Assembly (NCBI GenBank): GCA_948144175.1
Contig: CANXME010002579.1
Coordinates: forward strand, 1,362,001-1,426,000
Length of the DNA stretch: 64,000 nt
Direction of reading: 5' to 3'
From: Closterium sp. NIES-65
Taxonomy: Eukaryota > Streptophyta > Zygnematophyceae > Desmidiales > Closteriaceae
Part shown: in pieces, positions 53,897 to 63,914 of the stretch
How positions within the stretch are numbered: position 1 is the stretch's first letter
How the letters are laid out: the number at the start of each line of letters is the position of its first letter
Translations under genes and position numbers: made by a program
Notes under the pieces: generated by a model
What the model saw: only the letters and a program-made list of their open reading frames with translations
What the model was told of the DNA's origin: nothing
Database searches by the model: none

Positions 53897-54483
53897 AACA
53901 GCAGTAGGCAAAGGCGCAGAAAGCAGGCAGGCAGTAGACACGACGCAGTAGGCAGTAGGCAGCAGGCTAAGACTTAGGCAGTAGGCAGTAGGCAGTACAG
54001 GCAACGTGTAGGGCAGTACTTGCTGCACCCGAGCTCCTAAGGTGGGGCTCTAGACTGTGAAAGGCCGTACAGTGTGAAGGCAGTGGGTTCGGCAGCAAGG
54101 AGCCTTACAGGCAAGCACACAGGTAGAGCGCGCGCGTCTGCTGGCTACGTAACCCTAAGGGCCGCACGTGGCTCTCTGCTGCGCATGGCTACGTGCTGCG
54201 CGCGGCTCTGGCTGTACGTGGCGACGGGCGGCGGGCTCTACGTCGCGCGTGGGCGGCGGGCTCTGCTTAGGCTGCGCGCGGGCGGCGTAAGGTGGGGCGC
54301 GCGGGCTCGACGTGGGCTACGCCGGCGACGCCGACCGGCGCGCGGCTCTACTGCAGGGTCGCGAACTCAAAATAAGCGACGCGCGCGCTAGAAACTGAGG
54401 CGCGCGCGAGAAAAAATTAAGTGATGCGCGCTGCCGCCGAGGCGCGCGCGAGCAGTAGGCAGGGCAGGCAGTTGGGTGGGCCC

Positions 54484-54863
54484 CAGGCCCTCAGATATTA
54501 GGAAAAAAACCCTGAAATTTCTGATTTTCAGGGTTTTTTTGTACCTACCCTGATTTCTCAGTGTTCAGATTTTAGATTTTATCAAAGTGGACCATTTCTT
54601 CAATATTATGGTACAATTTAACAAAAAATATATACAGCGACAGGTTATACTGTCTCAGTCAGTTGATTTCGCTGTCGAAGGATGAGATCTTCGGTTCGAG
54701 TCTTGTGATTGGTACAATCAGCAAAAAAATATGTGAGTACAAATCAGGATTTTTTTTGGGAAACTCTGAGAATTCAGGCTTTTTTTAGGAACAATGATTT
54801 TCAGCCTTTTTGAAATAGGGACCCTGATGCATCAACGTCCCTAAAAGTGAATTTGAGGCCCTG
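54484..54863. mobile_element. hAT-type MITE, 380 bp
   Basis: Ends CAGGCCCTCA and TGAGGCCCTG form inverted repeats with one mismatch. The 8-bp target duplication GTGGGCCC (54476-54483 and 54864-54871) is exact. 8-bp duplications and CAGGG-type ends are the hAT signature. AT-rich interior with several CAGGNTTTTTTT motifs and a hairpin AACCCTGAAA...TTTCAGGGTT near the left end. No coding capacity, so it depends on a hAT transposase encoded elsewhere. Confidence 0.88.
54610..54732 (+). repeat. tRNA-like sequence between 22-bp direct repeats
   Basis: GGTACAAT....AACAAAAAATAT (54610-54632) recurs imperfectly at 54711-54732. Between them is a 78-bp stretch with TGTCTCAGTCAG (A-box-like, weak) and GGTTCGAGTCT (54693-54703, B box with one mismatch). 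It looks like a small SINE or tRNA retro-copy inserted in the MITE, although a chance pattern is possible. Confidence 0.45.
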
Positions 54864-54909
54864 GTGGGCCCGATTCGTAGGTCCTAGAGACCTCTTACTC
54901 TACTTACCA

Positions 54910-55051
54910 TGTTAATAACCTAAGGCAATGATGATGAATTAGGTGAAGGCTAGGGTAAAAGACTAGGGTGTCGAGGAACTTTTTGCACCCCCTAGTGCTA
55001 ACCCCCATACAACCTAGCTAACCTAAACAGGTATATATATATAATTTGACA
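54910..55051 (-). repeat. Copia M 5' LTR
   Basis: 142 bp, followed by the TCCCG duplication. Confidence 0.93.
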
Positions 55052-55056
55052 TCCCG

Positions 55057-55378
55057 AGCCGCTCCCATACCATGCTATGCTACGATAAGAGAATGATCGC
55101 TTACCAGGATCTACTCGAGAAGGTTCGCAGGCAGGTAGATAGTGTTGGTGGGCCCTTGACCTCAATAACAGAGTGAATGTAAAATGCTTTGAGATAATAA
55201 AAACATGCAAATACAGCGATATAAATAAGAGCACAGGGGAATACGAAATGACCTAACTAGCCATGTACTCTAAGGGGGACATTCCCTTATTCAAATACAT
55301 TCCCAACCGTGCGGCGCGTACAGTTAAGAAACTGTTCCCGTCGAAACCATCCTGCTTGCAGCTGCCCGATGCTATCTG
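55057..55378 (-). repeat. Copia I primer site and 5' LTR (partial)
   Basis: Minus strand: LTR end ...CTTATCGTAGCA (55078), then TAGCA and the primer-like TGGTATGGGAGC (55073-55062). 55078-55378 matches 39040-39345 of the 3' LTR at most positions and then stops where a hAT-like end begins. Confidence 0.8.
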
Positions 55379-55834
55379 CAGGGCCCGTGCTAGGATTTGG
55401 GGCACCCTGAGGCCTCAGGGCACCTTTCCAGAATCTTAAAAAATGCCCTGATTTGTCAGGGCAAATTTTCAAAGCCTTCCTGTATGTTCAGGGCTTTTTC
55501 AGAACTATAACCCTAAACCTGTCAGGGCAAAAAAACAAGTGTTCAGGGTTCGAAGGTTAGTTAGAGTTATGGTTAAAGTTATTTACACGGGGGTCAGTTC
55601 GCTTCCAGAACCTTCTCTATCGGATGCACCTCTCTACCGACTAGGCCACTTCTGGATTGTTGGGTGGTTGAATGAACACTATACGACGACTTGCCTACGA
55701 AGGGAGAAAATTTCCCCAGGAACGGGACCCCCCCCCCCCCCCAACGGGACAAAAAACGCGTTAGGGCAGGCCTCGGTGTTGGGCTGAGAAAAGCCCTTAG
55801 GATCTTTTGCAAGGGTGAACTCGGGGTAGAGTAA
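55379..55834. other. Unassigned stretch starting with a hAT-like end
   Basis: Begins CAGGGCCCGTGC exactly where Copia I LTR similarity ends. It contains CTGAGGCCTCAG, GCCCTGATTTGTCAGGGC and CAGGG(C/T)TTTTT motifs like those of the MITE at 54484-54863. The second end is not found, so the size is unknown. Run of C at 55731-55742. No gene seen. Confidence 0.45.
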
Positions 55835-56225
55835 TGTTGTAATAGCGGAAGCGTTAATGAAGAGTTGTGAACCACCTTCCGCTAGTGTGTGAGGGCAAAG
55901 TAAGTTAATTAAAACAAAGATATACAAGAATATATATAAGGGTACATGGAATACGAAGAGATGCAGTTATAACTACTTTTATGTTTGCTGTTGCGGTTCG
56001 ATACAGTGACGACTCGGGCAACTGTTCTGTAGCGAGTCAGTTTTGTGTCCTTACTATCGCGCTGTATTTGCCAGGTCAAAGGTCGCTGACCTTTGACTTT
56101 CGCGTAACCTCCAGCAACCTCTCAACCTCCAAGGGTTGACTCGCGGGTGCTTCGATACGGTTTACTTCGCTTCTAGTGCAGTGTTTTGACACGACAGAGG
56201 CGCTTAAGATTCACTGTTTCCAACA
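55835..56225 (-). repeat. Copia H 3' LTR (left border tentative)
   Basis: Minus strand starts TGTTGGAAACAG directly after AAAGGGGAG. The end is placed at ATTACAACA (55835) because LTRs here end in CA. A matching 5' LTR is not in the window, so the left border is a best guess. Confidence 0.55.
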
Positions 56226-56921
56226 CTCCCCTTTGCTTCTGGAGTGTCGCTGCTGATGACGTGGCTATGTCCAGTCAGCAGCTTGCAGTACTCGAATTTC
56301 TGCTTTCCGATTTTCTTGGTCAAGTAGTCAGCTGCCATCTCGGATGTGGGGCAGTATGACAGCTCGGGTCTCCCTTTCTCGATATCGTCTTTCACGAAGA
56401 AGTAGCGTAGGGCGATGTGTTTCATCATGTTCGCGAAGCCGTTCTTGTTGGCGATGTGAATTGCCGACTAGTTGTCGCAGAACAGGGTGAAGTTGGGTAA
56501 CTCAGCTAACTTTGCCTCTTCCAGTAGCTTGCGAAGGTTAAGTCCTTCCTTGGTGGCTGAGCAGACTGCCAGGAGATAGGACCAATGGGCTCGAAAAGGT
56601 AGATGTAGCCGGTGCGCGAGTGTCTGTTGTCGAAGTCGCCGGCGTGGTCGGCATCGACGTAACCGATTAACATAGCAGGTGTAGTTGCGTTTTTGTAGTA
56701 AGTTAAGCCGATCGTTGGAGTGCTGATGAAGTAGTGAAGAGCGCGGTCGAGTTCCGCCAGGTGTTCTGCTTCAGGCTTCTTGAGGTAGGTAGCGAGCTGG
56801 CTTGCGGAGTATGAGAGGTCGGGGCGGCAGGTGACGGCTGCGAAGAGAAGGCAGCCCAGCTTTCTCTGGTAGTCGCGTATGCCGGCGGGCTTCAGTAGAG
56901 CAGATCCTCCCTTGTCAGTTT
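55835..56921 (-). mobile_element. Copia H: 3' end of a Copia I-like element (fossil, continues beyond nested G)
   Basis: 3' LTR 55835-56225, then RNase H read from about 56.9 to 56.23 kb: LGCLLFAAVTCRPDLSYSASQLATYLKK, IGYVDADHAGDFDNRHSRTGYIY, KHIALRYFFVKDDIEKGRPELSYCPTSEMAADYLTKK. Closest to Copia I in style. Copia G is inserted at 56921/56922, so the RT and the rest lie beyond the window. Broken. Confidence 0.8.
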
Positions 56922-57054
56922 TCTCAGAATAGGCGGAGTGAATGAATGAACTATGAAACAAAGCAGTACAAGTACCAACCCGACTTGGGTTGTACCCCTT
57001 ATGGGCTACCCCACTGCAGCCTACAAAACATGCATCAGCTATAATAATCTGACA
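56922..57054 (-). repeat. Copia G 3' LTR
   Basis: Minus strand TGTCAGATTATTATAGC...CTATTCTGAGA, 133 bp, closely matching 29960-30093. Preceded on the minus strand by CCCCCACTTTGCCTATGGAG. Confidence 0.9.
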
Positions 57055-57263
57055 CACCTCCATAGGCAAAGTGGGGGAGAACAAGGGGTCACAAGACCAG
57101 TCAAGCAAAGCAAAGCAAGCTCAGGGTGGATCTCAACGTCACCACACATTCCGAGCACAAGTTCAAGGCCACAAGGCCAGTTCACATGCAGGAGTGCATA
57201 TATATAACAGAGCTAGACAAGCAAGAGCTGGTATATATATATGCAACAGTACAAGCAAGGTCA

Positions 57264-60200
57264 AGAGGTAAGCAAGTGAGGCCCAGTGCGCACAAGACCT
57301 AGAAGAGTGCAAAAGCGCTGATGGTCACAAGGCACAAGCGCCTTGGTGAATACATCAGCAGTGTTGGCCTCAGTGGCCACGTAACGCAGACGAAGCTGAC
57401 CACGCTGCTGCAGCTCTCGAGCAAGGAAGTAGCGCAGAGCAATGTGCTTCGTCCTGTGCTCCAGTCTGTGCTCCTCACACAAGGCAATGGTTGCCTTGTT
57501 GTCGACGTACAGCACTGGAGGAGAACGAGACCGCTCTCCAAGGTCGGTCCGCAGGTAGGTGAGCCAGCGAAGCTCCTGGGCAGCCATGGCCGTGGCCTAG
57601 ATCTCAGCCTCACAGCTGGAGCTGAGAACAGAAGAAGAGCGTGTAGAACGCCAAGAGACAGAGCCAGAGCCAAGACTGAAGGTGTAACCCTGAGACGACC
57701 GCTGAGTAGCCTGGTCGTCCGCCCAAGAAGCGTCTGAGTGCCCAGTGAGAACAACCCGGTCTCGCCCTCCAAGCACTAGCCCCATGCCCGACGTACTGCA
57801 CAAGTAGCGCAACACCCTCTTAGCTGCATCCATGTGCTCCTTCCGGTGACGGCCGGGAGCGACATAGCGTGCTAAGATGCTAAGAGGGTATGTAAGGTCA
57901 GGTCGAGTGCATGTCATCAGGTACATGAGGCAGCCCACAAGCTCTGGATACGGGCCACTCGGCTCTACGGACTCATCCGAAGGCAGAGCTGAGAGCGAGT
58001 GACCTGTAGGCAGAGGAGCGGACTGAGGCGAGGAGTACGTGAAGCCGAAGCGCTGAAGGACTTGCTGCACCATGTGTGACTGAGTCAGGGTATTGGTGCG
58101 CCGTGCTCTGTCCCGGGTGATCTGCAAGCCAAGATAGCTTGTCAGTTCACCCAGGCCTGTGCACGTGGGTCTCTTCTGCAGCTCAGACTTCACGTGGGCG
58201 AGTGCCGCAGTGTCCGCAGTGGCAAAGACCAACTCGTCGACGTACATGAGGATGTAGAACGGCGGCAGCAATGTGTCGGTGCGTAGAAACAGCGACGGGT
58301 CAGCAGTAGAGGGAGCGAACCCAAGAGCCGCAAGTGTTGTCCTCAGTGTGTCGTGCCACTCGCGCGGCGCCTGGCGGAGACCGTAGACTGGCCGCCGGAG
58401 GCTCCACTAGGTACCAGGAGGGAACGACCCAGTGAAGCCAGGAGGGCGGCGCAGCCAGATCTCCTCGTGCAGGCTGCCCTGTAGGAAAGCAGTGCTGAAG
58501 TCAAGAGAGTGGAGCTCGTAGTCACGCTGAGCAGCGTCGTGCAGAAGAACCCGAAGAGTGGTCATCTTTGGGGTCGGAGAGAAGGTCTGGAAGAAGTCAA
58601 CTCCCTGCCGCTCACGGAAGCCACGAGCCACGTAGCGCACCTTGAAGAAAGACGGAGAACCTGGCGGCCACTTCATCCTGAAAATCCACATGCCACTGAC
58701 GATGTTCGCCCCAGGTGGGGGAACCTCGTCAACGTAGGTGCCTGTGGACTTCCAGAAAGCCATCTCTGCGTCCATGGCTGACTGCCACTGTGAGGAGTAG
58801 GGACCGGCCATCACCTCTGCGTAAGAGCATGGGGTCGGGATGTCTAGAGCATCCGGGTCTCCCTCAGGGGCAACAAGCATGGACGCGAGATGGGGCAAAG
58901 CGACGGCAAAGCACTGGAACTCCTCCTGCCTGTCCTCAAGGACGTCCGTGCCAAGAGCACACTCACCCCTGACGGATGGAGGACAGGCAGACTCAGACTC
59001 AGCAACAAGACTCGCGGCGTAGTCTAGACGACACGCGGCAGCAAAGTCGACCAGCTCAGCAACTAAGGCAAACGCAGCAGCGGACTCAAAGGAAGGGTAA
59101 GTGACAACAGTAGCCAGGAGACGCGTGACAGTAGGACTGGCAGCACGGAGAGAGTCCGACTCCGGGTCGGCAAGAGAAGGAAGAGAAGACTTAGGAGGAG
59201 AAGGCAAAGGGGCACGCAGAGGAGCAGTGGACGGACACAAAGACATCCGGTGCGTGCCAGGGACTCGAGGAGGACGCTGGCGCGAACCGCGACCACTAGT
59301 GCGAGCAGCACGGACGGGCGACGCCGGACGCGACGCAGGCTCAGGATGCTCAGCAAGACCTCCAGTAGGACCAGTGTAGGGAGACGGCGCAGGCAGTGGG
59401 GAGGCGGGCTGTAACTGTAGCTGCAACTGGACAGGCTGTGGACACTCTAAGGGAGGAGAAGGACCAGTGGAAGACGGGAGACCAAGAACCTGCTGAAGGA
59501 GCGGAACGAAGTACGGCCGAGGTCGCGCGGTGACTCTAGACACAGCAGGGACAGCACCAGCACCCCCAGAGGCAGTACCAGCACTAGCAGCAGCTCCAAC
59601 TCCAGCACCTCCAGCACCGCCAGCAGCACCCCTAGAGGCAGCACCAGCACCAGTAGCAGCTCCAACTCCAGCACCTCCAGTAGCGCCAGTAGTACCCCCA
59701 GCGGGACCGCCTCCAGGACCGACGGCCGTAGACTCCGCGCCAGAACCCGCAGGCCCGGCAGCTCCAGTACTCCCAGTACGAGCACCTCCGGGACCCGTGG
59801 CACCAGCTCCCTCAGCAGCAGCAGAACCTCCAGTACCCGCAGCACCTCTAGCTCCAGTAGCTCGCCTCCAGCGCCGGGCAAACCACTCACGCAGCTCCAG
59901 GCTCCCGGCGAGAAGAAAGACCTGTAGAACCGCCAGGAACAGCACGAGCAGGCTCAACACCCCCAGGCGTAGCACCCCCAGGCTCCGCACCCCCAGGCTC
60001 AGCAACCCCAGGCGTAGCACCCCCAGGCTCAGCACCCCCAGACTAAGCACCCCCAGGCTCAGCACCCCCACTCTCAGCACCCCCAGGCTCAGCACCCCCA
60101 GGCTCAGCACCCCCAGGCTCAGCACCCCCAGGCCCAGCACCCTCAGCAGCACCAGAGTTACCAGTGACCTCGACAGGCTCAACAGTGTCTACCTGGGACA

Positions 60201-60552
60201 CACCTGAAGGGGCAGGACCCTGAGGAGGGAGGGGGTCTACCAGGGGGGGACCTGGGACAAGGAAGAGCGGTGGCGGGGGAAGGGACGGAGTGCGGTAGGG
60301 GAAGAGCCGGTAGTAGGGGATCGACTCGTGAAGCGTGACGTCGTGGGAGGACAGAACACGACGAGAGGTGGGGTGGTAGAACTGCCACCCTGGTGCGTCA
60401 AGGGGGTAACCCAGGAAGACGCAAGGAGCAGCATGAGGGGACAGCTTGTCCGCAGACAAGTCGCGGACAAACGCCCGAGATCCCCAGACACGGAACGCTG
60501 ACGCATCGCCAACCTTCCCCGTCCACAGCAGAGCTGGGGAGGTCTCCGGCAT
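57264..60552 (-). pseudogene. pol: Copia G pol (integrase end, linker, RT, RNase H)
   Basis: From the right: MPETSPALLWTGKVGDASAF and FRVWGSRAFVRDLSADKL (integrase C-terminal, 60.5 kb); CVFLGYPLDAPGWQFYHP; a linker with 15-bp GGTGCTGAGCCTGGG-type repeats (59.94-60.14 kb) and REWFARRWRR; RT at 58.8-57.9 kb with ILMYVDELVFATADT in place of the usual YVDD; RNase H at 57.9-57.27 kb with GHSDASWADDQATQRSSQGY. Broken. Confidence 0.86.
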
Positions 60553-60556
60553 GGAG

Positions 60557-60927
60557 TGTGAGAGTACGACGGCTTATGTTGGCTTTGCTAGCTTGCCTAG
60601 ACTTTATTACGCTATATCTAGCTTGGGTTTTATTTATCATGCATAGATATGCTTGATTTCCTAGGTTAGGTGCATTCCTATATCTTATTATAGTTATAGC
60701 ACCGAACCAGGATACGTGTACCGAACTCAAGCCTATTCGGTTTCCACCGAATTGCTTTCTATTTGAGTTCGGGAAGGTTCTGTTCGGGACGCTTCGCGAC
60801 CCTCAGAACATTCACGTAACACCTGGGTAACTGGCCTAGTGTCGAGACTATATATAGCCTCGTGTTGTACCCAGGTGAATCATTCGATTCACATTCTCTT
60901 TTCTGAGCTCGATCCTAGATCCTCACA
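60557..60927 (+). repeat. Gypsy F 5' LTR
   Basis: 371 bp, TGTGAGAGTACG...GATCCTCACA, same family as Gypsy-1/2. TATA-like CTATATATAG at 60848-60857 and GAAnnTTC motifs at 60773-60780 and 60806-60813. Confidence 0.93.
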
Positions 60928-61358
60928 CTTGGTAATTTAGAGCTTGTTTAGAAGCGAAGTTTTTCGACCGTGAAAACCTAGCTTTTAAAACCGCGGGGGC
61001 GATGACGGAAAGCGCCGATTTCGGGTACGTAAACCAGTTCCGCGCTATTTTTTAACGTCCTAATCGAACCGGTTTTCGAGCACTCCTCAGGTCCAAAGGC
61101 AAAAAAGTTGGAATTTCGACCGTCATATCAACTCGAATCTCAACGGCCCTGAGAATTTCGCCCAAAAAAGTTGGAATTTGGAGCGTCAGATCAAATTTCT
61201 CTCAACGGCCAAGATCAGACGCGAATTTCAATTAAGGGGGAATTACGCGACCTACAGAATCAGTGCTCGTCATTTTTACAGTCGACTTGACTCACAGTAA
61301 GATGCCCAGCGCCTAGAATTTGTTTATTTTCGTCGCAAATCTTCCTGTAAATCGCCAA
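60928..61358 (+). other. Gypsy F leader
   Basis: Non-coding. Contains two AAAAAAGTTGGAATTT motifs (about 61.09 and 61.16 kb) and related TCAACGGCC repeats. Gypsy-1 has a much shorter leader, so this is extra sequence peculiar to F. Confidence 0.6.
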
Positions 61359-62441
61359 ATGGAGGAAAACGGTGATAATTCCGTACGAAAAATTGCGGAG
61401 TTACACACCGGCCTGGACCAGACGCGAGCGGCACTCCAGCGAATAGAGGAGCTCCTCGCGAACCAGTCGGCAGCCGCCACAGCAGCAGCGAACACAGCAG
61501 CGAATCCAGCAGCGACGTCAGCAGCAGCAGCGGCGACACCGACACTTCACCCAGCAGCAGCGGCAGTGGCTACAGTGAATCTTGAGGCGGCACGTTCGAG
61601 GCAACTGGAGATGTTGAATCCGAATGCGAGAGACACTGACGTTCGTCGATTTATTGCGACTCTCGAAATTTACTTCGAGGCCGTTGGCTGTACGACCCCG
61701 ACACACGATGGAATGCAGATTCGGCTCGCAGCGACACTGTTACGAGGCCCGGCGCTCGAGTGGATTTACAACAACAATAAGATCCGAGGCGAGGGGTCAT
61801 GGACGCAGTTTCGGGAAGCTTTAATTCAACGTTTTGAACCAATCAACTCTAGCTACATGGCGCGGCAGCAGATTCATCGGCATAAACAGTTCGGCAGTGT
61901 AACACAGTACACGCAGCAGATGGAGAGCCTTTTCAACCGAATTAACGACCTGACCAAAGGGGAAAAAATCCAAGCGTATACTGAGGGGCTAAAGATGGAG
62001 GTCCACCAACAAGTGATTGCCGCAAACTACAACAATTACCGCGACTTGGTGTCTGCAACAGAGAGATTCGATGCGCTGATACGATATGAACCTGAGACAC
62101 GACGCCACGTGCCGAACCGATCATTTGGCACGAAGCGATCGGCACCACCCACGACCGCCGACCTGATGGATATCGACAAGATTGACGAGAAGCAGCGGCC
62201 CACAAAATATGAGAAGTGCGAATTTTGCGGCGCAGCAAGACATCGACTCTTGGCGTGTTGGAAGTTGAAGAAGGTACTAGTGGAGCTGCAGGGCAACAAC
62301 AGTTCGACATCCACGATGGCGAAAAAAGGAGGACACGATGGCGCGAATTTAAAACGCCACAACCGGCCGGCAACAGGGGAAATCGCCGAGACAAATGGAG
62401 GCTCCGCGAAACAAGACTCTGCACCGACCGGGAAACTCTAG
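61359..62441 (+). CDS. gag: Gypsy F gag (capsid and CCHC knuckle)
   Basis: Start MEENGDNSVRKIAELHTGLDQTRAAL, aligned with the Gypsy-1 and 2 starts. An alanine-rich stretch, then the capsid domain (ALEWIYNNNKIRGEGSWTQF, RFEPINSSYMARQQIHRHKQFGSV, AYTEGLKMEVHQQV) and a knuckle CEFCGAARHRLLAC. The frame also covers the start of the lysine-rich spacer. About 70% similar to Gypsy-1 gag by eye. Still open over this length, although the element as a whole cannot be judged. Confidence 0.85.
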   Translation: MEENGDNSVRKIAELHTGLDQTRAALQRIEELLANQSAAATAAANTAANPAATSAAAAATPTLHPAAAAVATVNLEAARSRQLEMLNPNARDTDVRRFIATLEIYFEAVGCTTPTHDGMQIRLAATLLRGPALEWIYNNNKIRGEGSWTQFREALIQRFEPINSSYMARQQIHRHKQFGSVTQYTQQMESLFNRINDLTKGEKIQAYTEGLKMEVHQQVIAANYNNYRDLVSATERFDALIRYEPETRRHVPNRSFGTKRSAPPTTADLMDIDKIDEKQRPTKYEKCEFCGAARHRLLACWKLKKVLVELQGNNSSTSTMAKKGGHDGANLKRHNRPATGEIAETNGGSAKQDSAPTGKL

Positions 62442-62569
62442 CCGAACACCCCCGAGAGTAAGAATATTCCCTCTCGAGGTTTTCAAGCCTTTAAAAAAAT
62501 GCAGGGGAGATTTCAAGGCCAAGAAAAAGCCTTCAGACATTAATGAGGTACCTGAGAAGTTGGGCAAAC

Positions 62570-62700
62570 TGTCAGAATATTATTCTTATGTTCTAGCCTG
62601 TAGTGGGGTGCTCTATAGCGAGTACAACCCTTCTAGGGTTTGCTATTTGTATCCCCATTTCTGCTAGTTCATCCCTCTTTCTTTCTTCTAACTTTTGTCA
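62570..62700 (+). repeat. Element E 5' LTR
   Basis: 131 bp, TGTCAGAATATT...CTAACTTTTGTCA. Confidence 0.9.
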
Positions 62701-62712
62701 TGCTATCAGAGC

Positions 62713-63790
62713 TGTAAGCTCCTGGACCTACGTCTAAATGGGCCCACCCTTTCGTAGCAATGACGCCCCTGCTAGCGCACAAGCGCAAATACTGCAGAAG
62801 CTTCATGCTCGTTTCTGCCAGCTCACGGAATGGCAGCTCCTACGCTCGTCGCTCGCCCCGTCGCCCTGCCGCTGCAGTCGCCGCGGCGCTCCGCGTCCCG
62901 TCGCCGCGGCGACCCACGATCTGTCGCCGCGGCGCCTCGCATCGGCGCCCCTCGTCCCGTCGCCTCGGCGCCCGCTTCCAACGCGGACGCCTGCTCCCGA
63001 CGTCGTCGCGGACGCCACCGCCAGACGCAAGCGCCGACGCCAGCGCCAGGCACCAACGCCGACGCCAGCGCCCAGCGCCAGCGCTGACGCCGTCGCGGAC
63101 GCCAACGCTCGAAGCGGACGCCGGTGCCAGGCGCCAGCGCGGATGGCAGAAGCCAGCGCCAGCGGCAGGTTGCGGGGGGAGGGTGAGGGAAAAGGGGGAG
63201 AGTGTGAGGGAGTGACGAGAGAGATTCTGCCGAGCCAGCAGCCGCCCCTCCTCCTCTCTCTCTCACTGCCGCGTGTGCTGCCGTGGGGGGGAGGGTGAGA
63301 CAGTGGCGAAATTCAGCCGGGCATCTGCTGCTGCCGCCAGCTGCTACTGTGGCACCTCCAGCTGTCGCCCTTGTCGCCACCTGCCCTGTCTTTTGCTACC
63401 TGCTGCTGGGACCTGCAGGTGCTGCCGTCGAGCCGCTACTGTCCTGCTGCACGTTGCAGCCACAGAGCCTGCTCCTCAGGCGACCTGCCGCCCCTACACT
63501 TGCTTCTGCTGCTTCTATCTTGGCTGAGGGGTTGGTGCAGCTGAATCTGCTACCACTGCACTGGTTGCAACTGCTCTTGCTTGCTGTTGCTGTTTTCTCT
63601 GTCTATGATGTACCCCTGCAGGTTGTGTCTTGCACTTGGCTATTCCTGCATGCAGTTATGGGGGGATGTCAAAATTATATTGTTATAACTGCATGTAGTT
63701 CTAGCTGTAGTGTAGTTATCCTAATCATCCTGTTTGGTGGTGCACCATCTTGTCTTGCTTCTTGCCTATTTGTACCTTTGATTCCGTCTC
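62713..63790 (+). other. Element E interior, no recognised gene
   Basis: CGCCGACGCCAGCGCC-type repeats at about 62.85-63.15 kb, then CTGCTGCTGC-rich sequence. Arginine/alanine/proline-rich frames occur on both strands and look like composition effects. A second possible LTR start, GGGGGGATGTCAAAATTATA, lies at about 63.66 kb. Confidence 0.6.
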
Positions 63791-63791
63791 C

Positions 63792-63914
63792 TATTATTCT
63801 TATGTTCTAGCCTGTAGTGGGGTGCTCTATAGCGAGTACAACCCTTCTAGGGTTTGCTATTTGTATCCCCATTTCTGCTAGTTCATCCCTCTTTCTTTCT
63901 TCTAACTTTTGTCA
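63792..63914 (+). repeat. Element E 3' LTR (conserved part)
   Basis: 123 bp identical to the end of the 5' LTR. The first ten bases before 63792 do not match, so the left border is uncertain. Confidence 0.85.

Larger units (their letters stand above)
53897..54909 (-). other. Copia M leader with inserted MITE
   Basis: GGCAGTAG-type heptamer repeats (about 53.9-54.0 kb), then GCGCGCG-rich sequence, then the hAT MITE at 54484-54863. The primer site next to the LTR is degenerate (minus strand TGGTAAGTAGAG). No coding signal. Confidence 0.7.
47077..55051 (-). mobile_element. Copia M: A/B-type Ty1/Copia element (fossil)
   Basis: 7975 bp; LTRs of 142 bp at both ends with about eight differences (about 94% identity). 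TCCCG duplicated at 47072-47076 and 55052-55056. The order on the minus strand is leader, gag, protease, integrase, linker, RT, RNase H. It contains a solo LTR, a 392-bp tandem duplication in the linker and a hAT MITE in the leader. Broken at several places. It sits in the Copia I gag region. Confidence 0.93.
39040..55378 (-). mobile_element. Copia I: second Copia lineage, heavily nested (fossil)
   Basis: 3' LTR 39040-39487; RNase H and RT at 39.5-41.3 kb; integrase and upstream sequence at 41.66-43.94 kb; a gag start at 46.7-47.1 kb; primer site TGGTATGGGAGC (minus strand, 55062-55073) and part of the 5' LTR (55078-55378). It is interrupted by a mini-LTR element, Copia K and Copia M. I link the left and right parts because both LTR pieces are the same family and orientation, and the gag fragment resumes across the M insertion. 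The protein style differs from A/B, with no glycine linker and with YFFVNDEV-type RNase H ends. Broken in several places. Confidence 0.75.
56922..60556 (-). mobile_element. Copia G: 3' half of a Copia B-family element (fossil)
   Basis: 3' LTR 56922-57054 is the same family as the Copia B LTR. RNase H, RT, linker and the end of integrase follow up to 60552, where Gypsy F is inserted. The 5' half must lie beyond the window. Broken at a few places. Confidence 0.88.
62570..63914 (+). mobile_element. Element E: 1.3-kb non-autonomous LTR miniature
   Basis: 1345 bp inserted in Gypsy F with CAAAC at 62565-62569 and 63915-63919. LTR 62570-62700, primer site TGCTATCAGAGC at 62701-62712, GC-rich interior, then a 3' LTR whose last 123 bp are identical to the 5' copy. 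The LTR core (CCTGTAGTGGGGTGC...GAGTACAACCC) and primer site place it near Copia C and D. The interior has no gag or pol. It is very young and depends on another element. Confidence 0.88.

Noticed and set aside
55586-55655. tRNA-like stretch on the minus strand with a good A box (TGGCCTAGTCGG)
   Set aside because: No acceptable B box and no paired acceptor stem; kept only as a remark.
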